From assembly GCA_028277725.1 (NCBI GenBank), contig JANQFX010000064.1, forward strand, positions 1 through 44,834: DNA of 44,834 nucleotides, read 5' to 3'. Numbering within the stretch: the first letter of the stretch is position 1; each line of letters opens with the position of its first letter. Source of the stretch: Thiohalocapsa sp. (GTDB taxonomy: Bacteria > Pseudomonadota > Gammaproteobacteria > Chromatiales > Chromatiaceae). Both the position numbers and the translations under genes were made by a program. Below are positions 31,486 to 39,394 of the stretch, in pieces. The notes below the pieces were generated by a model. It saw only the letters and a program-made list of their open reading frames with translations. It was not told the DNA's origin and searched no databases.

Positions 31486-32392
31486 CCATCTTCTTCAATC
31501 GTTTGGGGTTACGTCAGATGGTCGGGTAGTGTCGGTCGAGGACGTCCGGCGCGGCAAGGCGTGTGATTGCTGCTGTCCGGAGTGCGGGGAGGTGCTCATC
31601 GCGCGTCAGGGTGATGTTCGGGCCTGGCACTTCGCCCATGACAGCGGGGCAGGGTGCACCGGCGCTGCTGAAGGGGCTTTGCATCGGGCCGCGAAGCAAC
31701 TGCTGGTCGAGGCTGGGTCGGTTTTGGTGCCTGCGCTGGAGGGCGTGGGTTCCCATCGGCTTGATGATGGGCGTCTCGGTGAGGCGACCGTCGTGAAGCC
31801 GGCCGAGCTGTGGACGCTGACACAGCTTCGGGAAGAGGTCGCGGTAGGCGTCTACCGCATCGATGTCGTCGGTACGCATGATGGACGGCCTGTTCTCATC
31901 GAGGTCGCCGTCACGCATGTCGTCGATGACGACAAGCGCAAGGCGTTGTCCGGGCTGGGTGCGCCTTGCTTCGAGATCTCGCTGGACGTGCATCGCCACG
32001 AATCCTGGAGCTGGGAGGATCTGCGTCAGGAGGTCCTCGAACGTCCGGAGAACCGGCGCTGGCTCTTCCACCCTGAGCAGTCGATGCTGGACGGGCAAGC
32101 CCGGTGCGAGGCCGTCGCAAAGGCGTTCGAGAAGCCCGTGCAGGCATCGGGAGCGCCAGAGCGTATCCGGCTCCGTGTCTTTGGAGTGCCCGTCCACCTC
32201 GTCGACCAGGGTTGGGGATTGTGTCTCTGGTGGCCCTACAACGAGCGGGTCAACCCCATGCTGAAGGCCGTCGCCAAGTCCTTTGGTGGCCGTTACAAAG
32301 GGGCGCCGTACCGTAACTGGGTCATCCCGGTAGGAGCCAAGTCCGCGGTGCTCGAGCAGCTCGATGGCATCGGTGCGATCCGGGAGACCTGA
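31475..32392 (+). CDS. CoiA-like nuclease-family protein
   Basis: The 305-residue protein begins with a CoiA-type zinc motif: Cys34-Pro-Glu-Cys37 and His52/His55 in RAWHFAHD. CoiA is a competence-related protein with a nuclease-like fold. Residues 125-155 look like a PD-(D/E)XK core: Asp130 (YRIDVVG), Glu143 (VLIEVAVTH) and Lys154. The last 70 residues (HLVDQGWGLCLWWPYNER, AVAKSFGGRYKGAPYRNWVIP) resemble HARP-like DNA-binding modules. The GTG at 31475 has AGGAGG five bases upstream (31464-31469); the open frame further up lies inside the divergent gene. It may act in DNA processing or defence of the element; this is inference. Confidence 0.72.
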   Translation: METIHLLQSFGVTSDGRVVSVEDVRRGKACDCCCPECGEVLIARQGDVRAWHFAHDSGAGCTGAAEGALHRAAKQLLVEAGSVLVPALEGVGSHRLDDGRLGEATVVKPAELWTLTQLREEVAVGVYRIDVVGTHDGRPVLIEVAVTHVVDDDKRKALSGLGAPCFEISLDVHRHESWSWEDLRQEVLERPENRRWLFHPEQSMLDGQARCEAVAKAFEKPVQASGAPERIRLRVFGVPVHLVDQGWGLCLWWPYNERVNPMLKAVAKSFGGRYKGAPYRNWVIPVGAKSAVLEQLDGIGAIRET

Positions 32393-32404
32393 GCTTGCGT
32401 AGCG

Positions 32405-32593
32405 TCACCCCGCGGTCACGCTGGCGTACCCACGCTGAGCCCGGCGCCGAGCGATCTCGCCGATCCGCTCGACGCCGGCCTCGTAGGAGGCGACACCGGT
32501 GCTGTGCATCCGGCCACGGTTCGAGCCGATGCCGCCCCAGGCCGTGATCAGGGTCCAGTCGCCGAACAGATCCTCCACGACAAGCTCCGTGGG
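32405..32593 (-). pseudogene. Truncated WGR-domain gene, copy 1
   Basis: The last ~60 codons encode a WGR domain (LVVEDLFGDWTLITAWGG, SNRGRMHSTGVASYEAG, ARRRAQRGYASV). Nucleotides are clearly similar to the intact copy at 34849-35118, but the similarity stops near 32593, where the first part of the gene is replaced by sequence leading into the Abi-family remnant. WGR domains occur in nucleic-acid-linked proteins such as PARPs; their role in small bacterial proteins is unknown. Confidence 0.7.
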
Positions 32594-32625
32594 GCTACCG
32601 GCTACCCATGGGCTTCCCGTTGTCC

Positions 32626-33335
32626 TCAGAACAACACGTTCCCGTCGTCCCGTGCGCAGGCGAGCAGGTTCTCCACACGGCTGTGATGCCTGATCCAGTC
32701 TGCCGTCCTCGGGCAAATCCACCCTGAGACATTTAGGATGGAGTCGAAGTCTGCTTGCAGATGCCGGTTGAAGATCGGTTCGTGGTGAGCAATCCGGTTC
32801 CTGAACGTTCTCAGGTAATCAAGCGGTTGATGTGCCTGCACGCGGCTCAGGCGGGCATGCGGGAACGCCTTGTAGAGCGCCTTCCTCCACATGGTCATGT
32901 CGTAGTTTTTCTTGCGCGTGTCCGGTGCGCGCCCTCGTCCACCCTTGCCGAGGAGGGAGACCCAGAATCCGAAGGACAGTTCTGCTACCAAATGCGGCGG
33001 GTCGATGGCGTAGCTGCCTTTTAGCAGGCTTCTCTTGGCCCCATCGATTCGGTCGAGGGTGCCTGCATCGAAGCCACAGTCCGGGTTGTCTCATACCAGG
33101 TTGGGCCATAGGCTCCGTTAAGCTGAACATGCATGGCGTTGCGCAAGGCAACTTCCAAGCCCTGGAGGGGTCCATAAAATGCTGCACTGACGGCCGTGTT
33201 CCAGGTGTACAAACGCAAGGCGCGTTCTCGGTCTCCGCCTGACGCCTGGACGTAAGTTGCCATTCTTTCAGGGGAAAGCGAGGTTTCCAGCGCTTCTAGG
33301 ACACCGTTCTCGAAATTAAATATCTTGACAGACAT
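32626..33335 (-). pseudogene. Abi-family (AbiD/F-like) gene broken by a frameshift
   Basis: The two halves of an Abi-like protein (a family tied to abortive phage infection) are in different frames. The first half runs from MSVKIFNFENG through RALRLYTWNTAVSAAFYGPL and LEVALRNAMHVQLNGAYGP. The second half, read one frame over, gives GFDAGTLDRIDGAKRSLL, then PPHLVAELSFGFWVSLLG, the signature FRNRIAHHEPIF and ILNVSGWICPRTADW. One base appears lost near 33080, after WYETTR. Without it the frame stops at 33021. The gene begins with a GGAAAG-type ribosome site. Sequencing error is an alternative to true decay. Confidence 0.8.
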
Positions 33336-33410
33336 CTTTCCAACCACATATCTTATGTCTGTAAGCCCCGGACACGCCTCTGCGTCAGCAAGCGCCCGGG
33401 GTTCAGCTTT

Positions 33411-33911
33411 CTAGGGCTCCTGTTTTTTTTGGCGTTTCCGGCGCAACCCCCCTGGCCGCGCTACCTCCTTTCGCAAGGACTTTGCTTCCTCGTCTGCCTC
33501 CCGGACTTCTGGCTCCAGCTCCTTGAGCCTCTCCACAAGGCCAGACAGATCGTAGGCGTTCGAGAGTTTTCCTTTGTGGGCGGCCCGGCGCTCGACGCGC
33601 TCCACAAGCCCCGCATTTTCCAACTCGGCGATGTGCCGTTGGATTTGTCGCTCGCTTAAGCCCAGCCGCTCGCTAAGCGTCTCCTTGCTCGGGTATGGCT
33701 TGCGGCTCTCGTCCCACCAGAAGTCAGCAATTTGGACGATGATCGCGAGCTGCGTGGGGCTCAGCCCCAGACGACGTTGTGCCCGAAACAGCAGCGAAGG
33801 GATGATGCTGAAGCCGAGCCCCATCACATCTTTGCCCCACTTCTTCTCGGACTCCTTGCGCGCCTTGTCCGGGCGCAGGGGAACGACGACATTGGATTTT
33901 TGTGCGGTCAT
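33411..33911 (-). CDS. Winged-helix DNA-binding protein, possible replication initiator or regulator
   Basis: The 166-residue protein has a basic N-terminus, a helical region (FSIIPSLLFRAQRRLGLSP), and a clear winged helix at about 60-110 (PSKETLSERLGLSERQIQRH, IAELENAGLVERVERR). A charged coiled coil and a Lys/Arg-rich end follow. Such proteins are found on plasmids and integrative elements as RepA-like initiators or regulators. I choose the ATG at 33911 because a promoter lies at 33946-33974, downstream of other possible starts. A palindrome (33907-33918) covers this start codon and four more lie upstream, so it probably binds its own control region. The specific role is inference. Confidence 0.75.
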   Translation of the reverse strand: MTAQKSNVVVPLRPDKARKESEKKWGKDVMGLGFSIIPSLLFRAQRRLGLSPTQLAIIVQIADFWWDESRKPYPSKETLSERLGLSERQIQRHIAELENAGLVERVERRAAHKGKLSNAYDLSGLVERLKELEPEVREADEEAKSLRKEVARPGGLRRKRQKKQEP

Positions 33912-33945
33912 AAGTGACACCACCTTGCCCTCTCTGTTGGTGCTT

Positions 33946-33974
33946 ATAATATTCATAAAATCAATAAGATACAA
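33946..33974 (-). promoter_or_regulatory. Promoter of the winged-helix gene
   Basis: On the minus strand TTGTAT (33969-33974) and TATTAT (33946-33951) are 17 bases apart in an AT-rich patch that stands out from the GC-rich surroundings. Transcription would start near 33939, 28 bases before the chosen ATG. Confidence 0.5.
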
Positions 33975-34085
33975 GGATTATATGGGGTCATTGGCGACCA
34001 CTAGCACTAGTCATAAGTGACTCGATAATCCGGTCCGTGGTGACCGGTAAAACAGAACACCTAATTCAGTACCCCAGACCAACAT

Positions 34086-34111
34086 CACGAACAAGGACCA
34101 CGAACAAGGAC
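34086..34111. repeat. Tandem 13-bp direct repeat
   Basis: CACGAACAAGGAC occurs twice with no spacer (34086-34098 and 34099-34111), between the fourth and fifth palindromes of the array. Confidence 0.85.
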
Positions 34112-34136
34112 GTAGTGCGCACCAGTCAAAAATGAC

Positions 34137-34848
34137 TCCTGGTTCACGCCATCTAGTGCCACCGGACGATCTGCCAAGCGCTTGGGCCTCTCTACCTGCC
34201 CCTCCCCCGCTTGCCCGCGAAAACAATGTAGCTAGTCCGCTTCTTTCTCCAGCCCCGGTCCGCCGTCCTGCGGATGTACGCCGTTGTCCAGGTCCCTTTT
34301 GCTGTCCTGCTGGCCCCGTGCCAACCGACAGTCAGAGCCACGCAGCAGAACCGGCTCCGCGTCAATGGCCTTCCGCCGCTCGCGGGGTTCCCCGAGAAGG
34401 CCATGAATTCTGGTCCCGAATCTGTGCCTGCGCGCAGAAAACGCCGAGATCGGCGATGGCATCCGTTGTCAGTCAGTCTCGACACCCGAGCGCACCGAAC
34501 GCGATCCGCGCCTGCTCCCGCCGGACCGACTGAGGGCCTGGGACGTGGGCTTGCGGTTGGGGGCGGCATTACGCCGCGCCGAATTCTCGGATGGGCCAGG
34601 CGTTGAGCATGGCGATCGGGCCAGACCGCGCGCCCATATCCGCCGGGCACACTGGCATACCTTCCGCGTCGGAGAGGGTCTCGGCGCGGCTACAAGGTCA
34701 AGTGGATCGCGCCGACACCAGCGAATGTGCGTTACCCGGGAGCCTTGCCGGCGACGGTGCGGCCGGTCTCATGATCTACAGCAGAGTGGAACGGGCCGAG
34801 TGCTCGAACGGATCAATGGAATCGGCGCGCTCTTAGGAAGCCCCGGGG
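34137..34848. other. About 710 bases with no recognisable gene
   Basis: Open frames exist on both strands but their translations are low-complexity (Arg/Pro/Ala-rich) and match no family I know. It may be decayed element sequence. Confidence 0.5.
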
Positions 34849-35118
34849 TCAAGAACAGCCCGTTGGAGGAGCGCAGGTATAACCTCGTTGCGATCGGCGC
34901 CGGGTGATGTCATCGACCAGCTCGATGCCGGCCTTGTAGGACACGACACCGGTGCTGTGCATCCGGCCGCGGTTCGAGCCGATGCCGCCCCAGACCTTGA
35001 TCAGGGTCCAGTCGCCGACCAGATCCTGGTCGAGGAAGACCTCGTAGTACCGCGCCTTCTCGGGGTTGATCCAGGAGCGTTGTGCCGCGGAAGGGGCCAT
35101 GCGGCAAAGCGTAGACAT
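34849..35118 (-). CDS. WGR-domain protein, copy 2 (intact)
   Basis: This is an 83-89-residue protein made of little more than one WGR domain: ARYYEVFLDQDLVGDWTLIK-like strand sequence, then VWGGIGSNRGRMHSTGV, YKAGIELVDDITRRRSQRGY. The motif reads WGG rather than WGR. The start is the ATG at 35118 or 35100 (MAPSAAQ). The gene is divergent from the exonuclease gene, 113 bases away. A truncated relative lies at 32405-32593 in the same orientation. Function unknown; a role in nucleic-acid handling is a guess from the domain. Confidence 0.75.
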   Translation of the reverse strand: MSTLCRMAPSAAQRSWINPEKARYYEVFLDQDLVGDWTLIKVWGGIGSNRGRMHSTGVVSYKAGIELVDDITRRRSQRGYTCAPPTGCS

Positions 35119-35230
35119 CCCGGGGCTCACTCGGCGAGTCCGCGGCTGTGCGACAAAAACACGTAGAGTCGGAGAGGGGCGGTTTCGGCCCAAACCGTCA
35201 AAAATCTGCACAAGCAAGAACCCATCACCG

Positions 35231-35764
35231 GTGAGAACCGTCTTTCTGGATCTGGAGACCGCGGGGCTTGATCCCCGTACCGACCAGATCGTCGAGATCA
35301 AGATCCTGGACGAGGACGGCCCCGATGTGATCGAGCTTCTGCTCGACACGCTCGTTCGGCCCGTGCGGCACCGAAGCTGGCCAGGTGCTCAGCGGGTCCA
35401 CGGCATCGCACCGGCGGACGTCCAGGATGCGCCCACGCACGAAGCGCTTCGGCCGCGGATCATCGAAGCCGTCAGCGAAGCCCTGGTGGTGATCTACAAC
35501 GCGCCGTTCGACGCCGGCTTCCTGCGCTTCGAGCTGGAGGCCTCCGCCGAAGTCCGTTGTGCGATGCGGGAGTTCGCAGAAGTCTTCGGCGAGTGGAGCG
35601 ACTGGCACGGCAGCTACCGCTGGCAGAAGCTGCACGTCGCCGCGGCCCATGTCGGTTTCGACTGGGACGGCGCCAGTCACCGCGCGATCAACGATTGCCA
35701 GGCCACGCGGGCAGTTTGGCGATATCTGGCCGGGCGCCATAGAACGGAAAATACTGTCCGCTAA
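35231..35764 (+). CDS. DEDDh 3'-5' exonuclease (DnaQ-like)
   Basis: The 177-residue protein is a single exonuclease domain of the DnaQ/RNase T type, degrading DNA or RNA from the 3' end. All five catalytic residues are visible: Asp7 and Glu9 (VFLDLETAGL), Asp94 (IYNAPFDAGFL), and His150/Asp155 (SHRAINDCQAT). The likely start is the GTG at 35231, which begins the domain; the open frame runs further up over the WGR gene's promoter region without family resemblance. Such small exonucleases are common on integrative elements. Confidence 0.85.
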   Translation: MRTVFLDLETAGLDPRTDQIVEIKILDEDGPDVIELLLDTLVRPVRHRSWPGAQRVHGIAPADVQDAPTHEALRPRIIEAVSEALVVIYNAPFDAGFLRFELEASAEVRCAMREFAEVFGEWSDWHGSYRWQKLHVAAAHVGFDWDGASHRAINDCQATRAVWRYLAGRHRTENTVR

Positions 35765-35779
35765 GCCGGGCGGGGAGCC

Positions 35780-36775
35780 CTAGATCCCGATCCGCTCGAC
35801 CTCATCGAAGGAGACCTGATCGCTGCGGCGGTCGTAGAACCGTGTCGTCTTCGGGTCGGAGTGCGCGGCCATCTGCGGGGCGTGCTCCAGCTTGGCCTCG
35901 GGGTTCTCCTGGTAGGCCGTGATGCCGGTGCCGCGGAAGGTATGGTTGCAGATACCGGGCGTGTCGACGCCGACCTTCTTCGCCCGACGCTTGATCATGG
36001 CCCAGGCGCGTTGCCGATCGAGGCGGTTGGCGCCGAGCTGCTTGGTCTTGCGGTCCACGGACCGGAACAGCGGCCCGTTCGGGTCCTCGGCTAGCCCTGC
36101 GGCCTCGATGTACTCCTGGACACATTCCTTCAGTTTGTGCTGGCAGGGCATCTCGTGGTGCTTGCCGCCTTTCTCGTGCAGGCGCACCCACAAGTGTTCC
36201 TGCTTGCGGTACACGTCCTTGACGTTCATGGTCACCGCCGCCGAGACCCAGGCGAAGGTGTGGATCATGAGGCCGATCAGCGCCCGGTCCCGCAGGCCGA
36301 CCAGGGTATCGGTCGGGATCGAGCGGATCAGCTTCCGGGCCTCGGTCGGCGTCAGGATCGGCGTCTTGCCCTTGGTGTTGGAGAGTTTCGGCCCTCGGAC
36401 GAAGGATGCCGGGTTCGTGTGCAGGACATGGCCGGTGACCAGCCAGTCGAACAGATGGCGCAGCGCCGCGAGCTGCTGCTTGACGCTCTGGGCCTCGTAG
36501 GTCTGCGTCTTTGTCTCGACCCAGGCCGCGACATGCAGCGGCTCGATGTCGAGGAGATCCTCGATCCTCGCTTCAGTCTCAGCCCAATCGAGGAAATCGC
36601 GGACGGCGCGCAAATACGCCTCGCGGGTGTTGCGGTGCCGGATCTGCGCCGCGAAGAGCTCCGGGAAACGCATCTCGGCGTTCCCGCCGGCACGCACAAT
36701 CAGCGCGGGCATCCCCACTGCGCTGTCCGTCGTACCCAGTCCCCCTGATTTCCTCATGATCAGCGTGTTTGACAT
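35780..36775 (-). CDS. Tyrosine recombinase with altered first catalytic Arg
   Basis: The 331-residue protein has the phage-integrase layout: an N-terminal SAM-like domain (NTREAYLRAVRDFLDW, QLAALRHLFDWL) and a C-terminal catalytic domain. The Lys (LHEKGGK, Lys202), His-x-x-Arg (NHTFR, His278/Arg281), His305 (AAHSDPKTT) and nucleophile Tyr314 (FYDRR) are in place. The first catalytic Arg, expected in an FARxxAA motif, is Trp176 (FAWVSAA; codon at 36248-36250). TGG is one transition from CGG. The enzyme is therefore probably inactive in strand cleavage. It is likely the element's former integrase. Confidence 0.88.
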   Translation of the reverse strand: MSNTLIMRKSGGLGTTDSAVGMPALIVRAGGNAEMRFPELFAAQIRHRNTREAYLRAVRDFLDWAETEARIEDLLDIEPLHVAAWVETKTQTYEAQSVKQQLAALRHLFDWLVTGHVLHTNPASFVRGPKLSNTKGKTPILTPTEARKLIRSIPTDTLVGLRDRALIGLMIHTFAWVSAAVTMNVKDVYRKQEHLWVRLHEKGGKHHEMPCQHKLKECVQEYIEAAGLAEDPNGPLFRSVDRKTKQLGANRLDRQRAWAMIKRRAKKVGVDTPGICNHTFRGTGITAYQENPEAKLEHAPQMAAHSDPKTTRFYDRRSDQVSFDEVERIGI

Positions 36776-36849
36776 GCAAACGTTCCATGCCGTGGACAGA
36801 GTGCAAGGTTATCGTGAATCGCAAGCATCTCGGAGGGATCTTCTTGCTC

Positions 36850-36874
36850 CATGGTGGGAATCTTTACTACCATG
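36850..36874. promoter_or_regulatory. Possible operator of the ParD/ParE-like pair
   Basis: An inverted repeat with arms CATGGT (36850-36855) and ACCATG (36869-36874) lies 20 bases upstream of the antitoxin start. RHH antitoxins commonly bind such sites to repress their own operon. It is short, so the call is tentative. Confidence 0.35.
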
Positions 36875-36894
36875 AAACCCGGAGGTTCACCATC

Positions 36895-37170
36895 ATGGCA
36901 AACGTCGAAAAGGTCAGTATTGCGCTGACGCCGGAACTGTTGGCGGTCGTGCGCGAAGCCGTCGAGAGCGGCGAATATGCGTCCAGCAGCGAGGTCATGC
37001 GCGACGCGCTGCGGGAGTGGAAACGTCGGCGCGCCCTGGAGAGGAAAGACGTCGAGCAGCTGCGGCGTCTCTGGGAAGAGGGTCTGGCAAGTGGACCGGG
37101 GCGTCATATCGATATGGCGGCGATCAAGGCCGAGGCCCGGCGGCGGCTCGTTGCGGCGCAAGACACCTAG
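36895..37170 (+). CDS. parD: ParD-like ribbon-helix-helix antitoxin
   Basis: The 91-residue protein begins with an RHH DNA-binding motif (KVSIALTPELLAVVREAVES), then the ParD/CopG-type GEYASSSEVMRDALREWKRR and a charged C-terminal tail that would bind and neutralise the toxin. GGAGG at 36881-36885 is nine bases before the ATG. The toxin gene follows 21 bases downstream on the same strand. It is divergent from the recombinase gene. Confidence 0.88.
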   Translation: MANVEKVSIALTPELLAVVREAVESGEYASSSEVMRDALREWKRRRALERKDVEQLRRLWEEGLASGPGRHIDMAAIKAEARRRLVAAQDT

Positions 37171-37191
37171 GCAACAGGCGCGTGAGAGATC

Positions 37192-37488
37192 ATGTCGACG
37201 ATCAAGCGCACGGCCCAAGCCGAGGAAGACCTGATCGACATCTGGCTTTACATCGCCCATGACGATGAGCGCGCCGCCGACCGCGTGCTTGATGACATCG
37301 AGGAGAAGCTCCTGCTTCTCGCCGACCAGCCGGGCCTTGGCCCGGCAAGGCCCGACATTGCGCCGGACCTTCGCTATTTTCCGGTCCGGCGGTACCTTAT
37401 CCTGTACCGCCAGATCACCGACGGCGTCGAGATCGTGCGCGTGGTGCACGGTGCCCGCGATGTCCCGACGCTGATGGCGGACACCTAA
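37192..37488 (+). CDS. parE: ParE/RelE-family toxin
   Basis: The 98-residue protein has the RelE/ParE fold pattern: an N-terminal strand, AEEDLIDIWLYIAHDDERAA, LLADQPGLGPARPDI, then RYFPVRRYLILYRQITDGVE and the end strand IVRVVHGARD. ParE members poison DNA gyrase, whereas RelE members cut mRNA; sequence alone favours ParE because of its ParD-like partner. It is intact. Confidence 0.88.
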   Translation: MSTIKRTAQAEEDLIDIWLYIAHDDERAADRVLDDIEEKLLLLADQPGLGPARPDIAPDLRYFPVRRYLILYRQITDGVEIVRVVHGARDVPTLMADT

Positions 37489-37782
37489 GCCATCGGCATC
37501 CACCGGTGCCAACATCGTCCCCGTGCGCCTTCCAGCCGAAGGCGTTGGTGCGAAAGTGCGGGCGGAAGGCCCACTTGTGGGTCGGCTTCTTCGTCGACTG
37601 TTCAGTGCAGGAGACTGGTCACTCCGTCGGGTGTGCATGGCGCGGGTGCACCATCATCCCCGGAATGGTTCGGAATTTCCCGGAAACCGGAGAAGTTCTA
37701 AGCCCATGCGCGAGCGATATGGGGGCTCTTATGGCTCGTGAACGTGCGCTATCTTGAGCGACAAACGCGCGTGTTATCAATC

Positions 37783-37930
37783 ATGACCTGGAACTGGCAG
37801 CTCCCCGATCGGCCGGAATTCACCTGGGATCAGACCGGGCTCGCTCGGGCCGAGACCCTGTTCGCGGAGGGAGCCGGGATGGTGATCGGCTCCTCTCGAC
37901 ACCTGGACGATACGAACCGCGAGACCTTCC
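37783..37930 (+). pseudogene. Truncated Fic-family gene (DUF4172 N-terminus)
   Basis: About 49 codons match the N-terminal DUF4172 domain of Fic-type AMP transferases (MTWNWQLPDRPEFTWD, LARAETLFAEGAGMVIG, SSRHLDDTNRETF). The reading then stops resembling the family at about 37930, exactly where a coupling-protein remnant begins on the other strand. The catalytic Fic domain is absent. Confidence 0.75.
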
Positions 37931-39390
37931 CACGATCTTGGAGATCGTCTCGGCCAGGTCCCGCCGATGCACCGGCGGGCGGAAGTAGACCCGCGCGCGA
38001 CCAACTTGGGATCGATCCGTCGATGAAGGCCTCCGCCAGCTCGCGGCCGTAGACCGCCTGAAGCTGGGCCTCGGACTGGATCACCGTCGCGATGCGGATG
38101 CCCCAGCCCCGCGGGGCAGGATGCCCCGCCGATTCTGGCCAGGACGGCCAGTAATCGGCTTCTTCCAGGCTTGAGCGCATGGACCAGCTTGTCGACGTGG
38201 CCCAGGCTCAGGAACTCCCTCTTTCCGATCAGGGAGCAGCATCAGCACCGGGACCGAGAGCCCCGGATCATCCGCCGGCGTCTCCCCGGCCTTGGTGTTG
38301 TTGGAGAGAAAGAACTCGATCAGCAGTCGTACCAGGGGGGCCAGGCGTTGCAGGTCATCCGGGGCGATGGCGATGTAGAGGGACTGGGGCTCGCGCCGGA
38401 AGCGGCGCAGGTCGAAGTCGCTGTGGGACGTGGCCCGGTCGATCAGCGGATTCGCCCACAGGGTCAGCCCAGATTGGGGGCAAGCTAGCCAGGGCCGACT
38501 TGATCGAGCCGCGGGGGATCGAAGGCTCGTTGGAGACGCTCGGGATAGTGCGTTTGCACAGGCTGGAGATGGCGATGCCCCGCCCCGCCAGCTCCTCGAG
38601 CAGCGCCTGGAGATACTCCCCGCTCTCCTCCTCCGAGCGCAGCAGTCGATGCAGCTTGATCAGATGTTGGCCCGATGGTCAGCGGCCAGCCCATGGCGGG
38701 CCCGGCCTCCAGCACCAGCAGGGTCAGGCCGATCAGCAAGTCCCAGGCGACGTTGTCCCAGTAGGGATCATGACTCTCGTTCGGAACCAGGATCGACGCC
38801 ACGGTCTGCACGTCGGTGACCCGCAGGTCCCCATCGCGCAAGTAGCCGAGGCCGTTGAAGCCGCGGGTCCGCCCATGCTCCTCCAGCGGATCGAAGCGGA
38901 AGACCCGTTGCCCGAGCAGCCCGTCCCGGTATCCCGAGGTCAGGTTGTAGTTCTCCCCTTGATGTCCAGCACGATGGCCGAGCCCTGCCTGATCCCGAAA
39001 TTGGTGCAGCAGGTTCGGTACCACGAAGCCGACGCAGCCGATGTGGATGAAGATGGCCGGTACCGGTGGCCGCGGCAAGGAAGGGATGCAGATCGCCGTT
39101 GAAGGCCAGCAGCTTGCCGCGGTGCCGACCCAGCAGGATCGAATGCTCGCCAGCCTTGTAGAGCTTGGCCTTCGCGATCTCCGCAGACCGCGCCAAGCGC
39201 GCCGAGCCATGCAACGGCTTCGGCGGCAACAGTGCAAACGCGACGAACGCCGGAATCCCGATCGCCGAGGCCCCGCCCGCGAGTCCGGCCAGCAACAGGT
39301 TGTCCGGTTGGAGCCCATGCCAAGCTGGGATCAGTCCGCCCGGACAGCCAGACCACGACCATACATTTGTAGTCACATAGCTCCGCATAG
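37931..39390 (-). pseudogene. virD4: Decayed VirD4/TraG-type coupling protein gene
   Basis: Type IV coupling proteins bring DNA to the secretion channel during conjugation. Pieces of one, in the right order but in several frames, can be read on the minus strand: a membrane-segment start (DNLLLAGLAGGASAIGIPAF), KPLHGSARLARSAEIAKAKL, ILLGRHRGKLLAFNG, VFRFDPLEEHGRTRGFN, VTDVQTVASILVPNESHD, PYWDNVAWDLLIGL, then GIRIATVIQSEAQLQAVYG (38016-38105) and KLVAR/RVYFRPP split by a frameshift. At least three frameshifts are needed, so no functional protein is made. The Walker A region also appears disrupted (AATGTG). Confidence 0.8.
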
Positions 39391-39394
39391 ACCC

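Larger units (their letters stand above)
33907..34136. repeat. Array of GTCA-N4-TGAC palindromes (iteron/operator-like)
   Basis: Five 12-base sites share the pattern GTCA-N4-TGAC. Three are perfect: 33907-33918 and 34010-34021 (both GTCATAAGTGAC) and 34125-34136 (GTCAAAAATGAC). Two have one mismatch: 33987-33998 (GTCATTGGCGAC) and 34033-34044 (GTCCGTGGTGAC). The sites at 33987, 34010 and 34033 are exactly 23 bases apart, as in iterons. The first site overlaps the start codon of the winged-helix gene. This could be an origin, an autoregulatory operator, or both. Confidence 0.7.

Noticed and set aside
34192..34650. 152-codon open frame on minus in the gap before the intact WGR gene
   Set aside because: Arg/Gly-rich translation with no recognisable motif; overlapping frames on the other strand are equally long, as expected by chance at this GC.
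37506..37757. 83-codon open frame after the toxin gene
   Set aside because: No ribosome site, no family resemblance and codon use unlike neighbours. The small CGCCTT/AAGGCG hairpin at 37526-37544 lacks a T run, so I did not call a terminator either.
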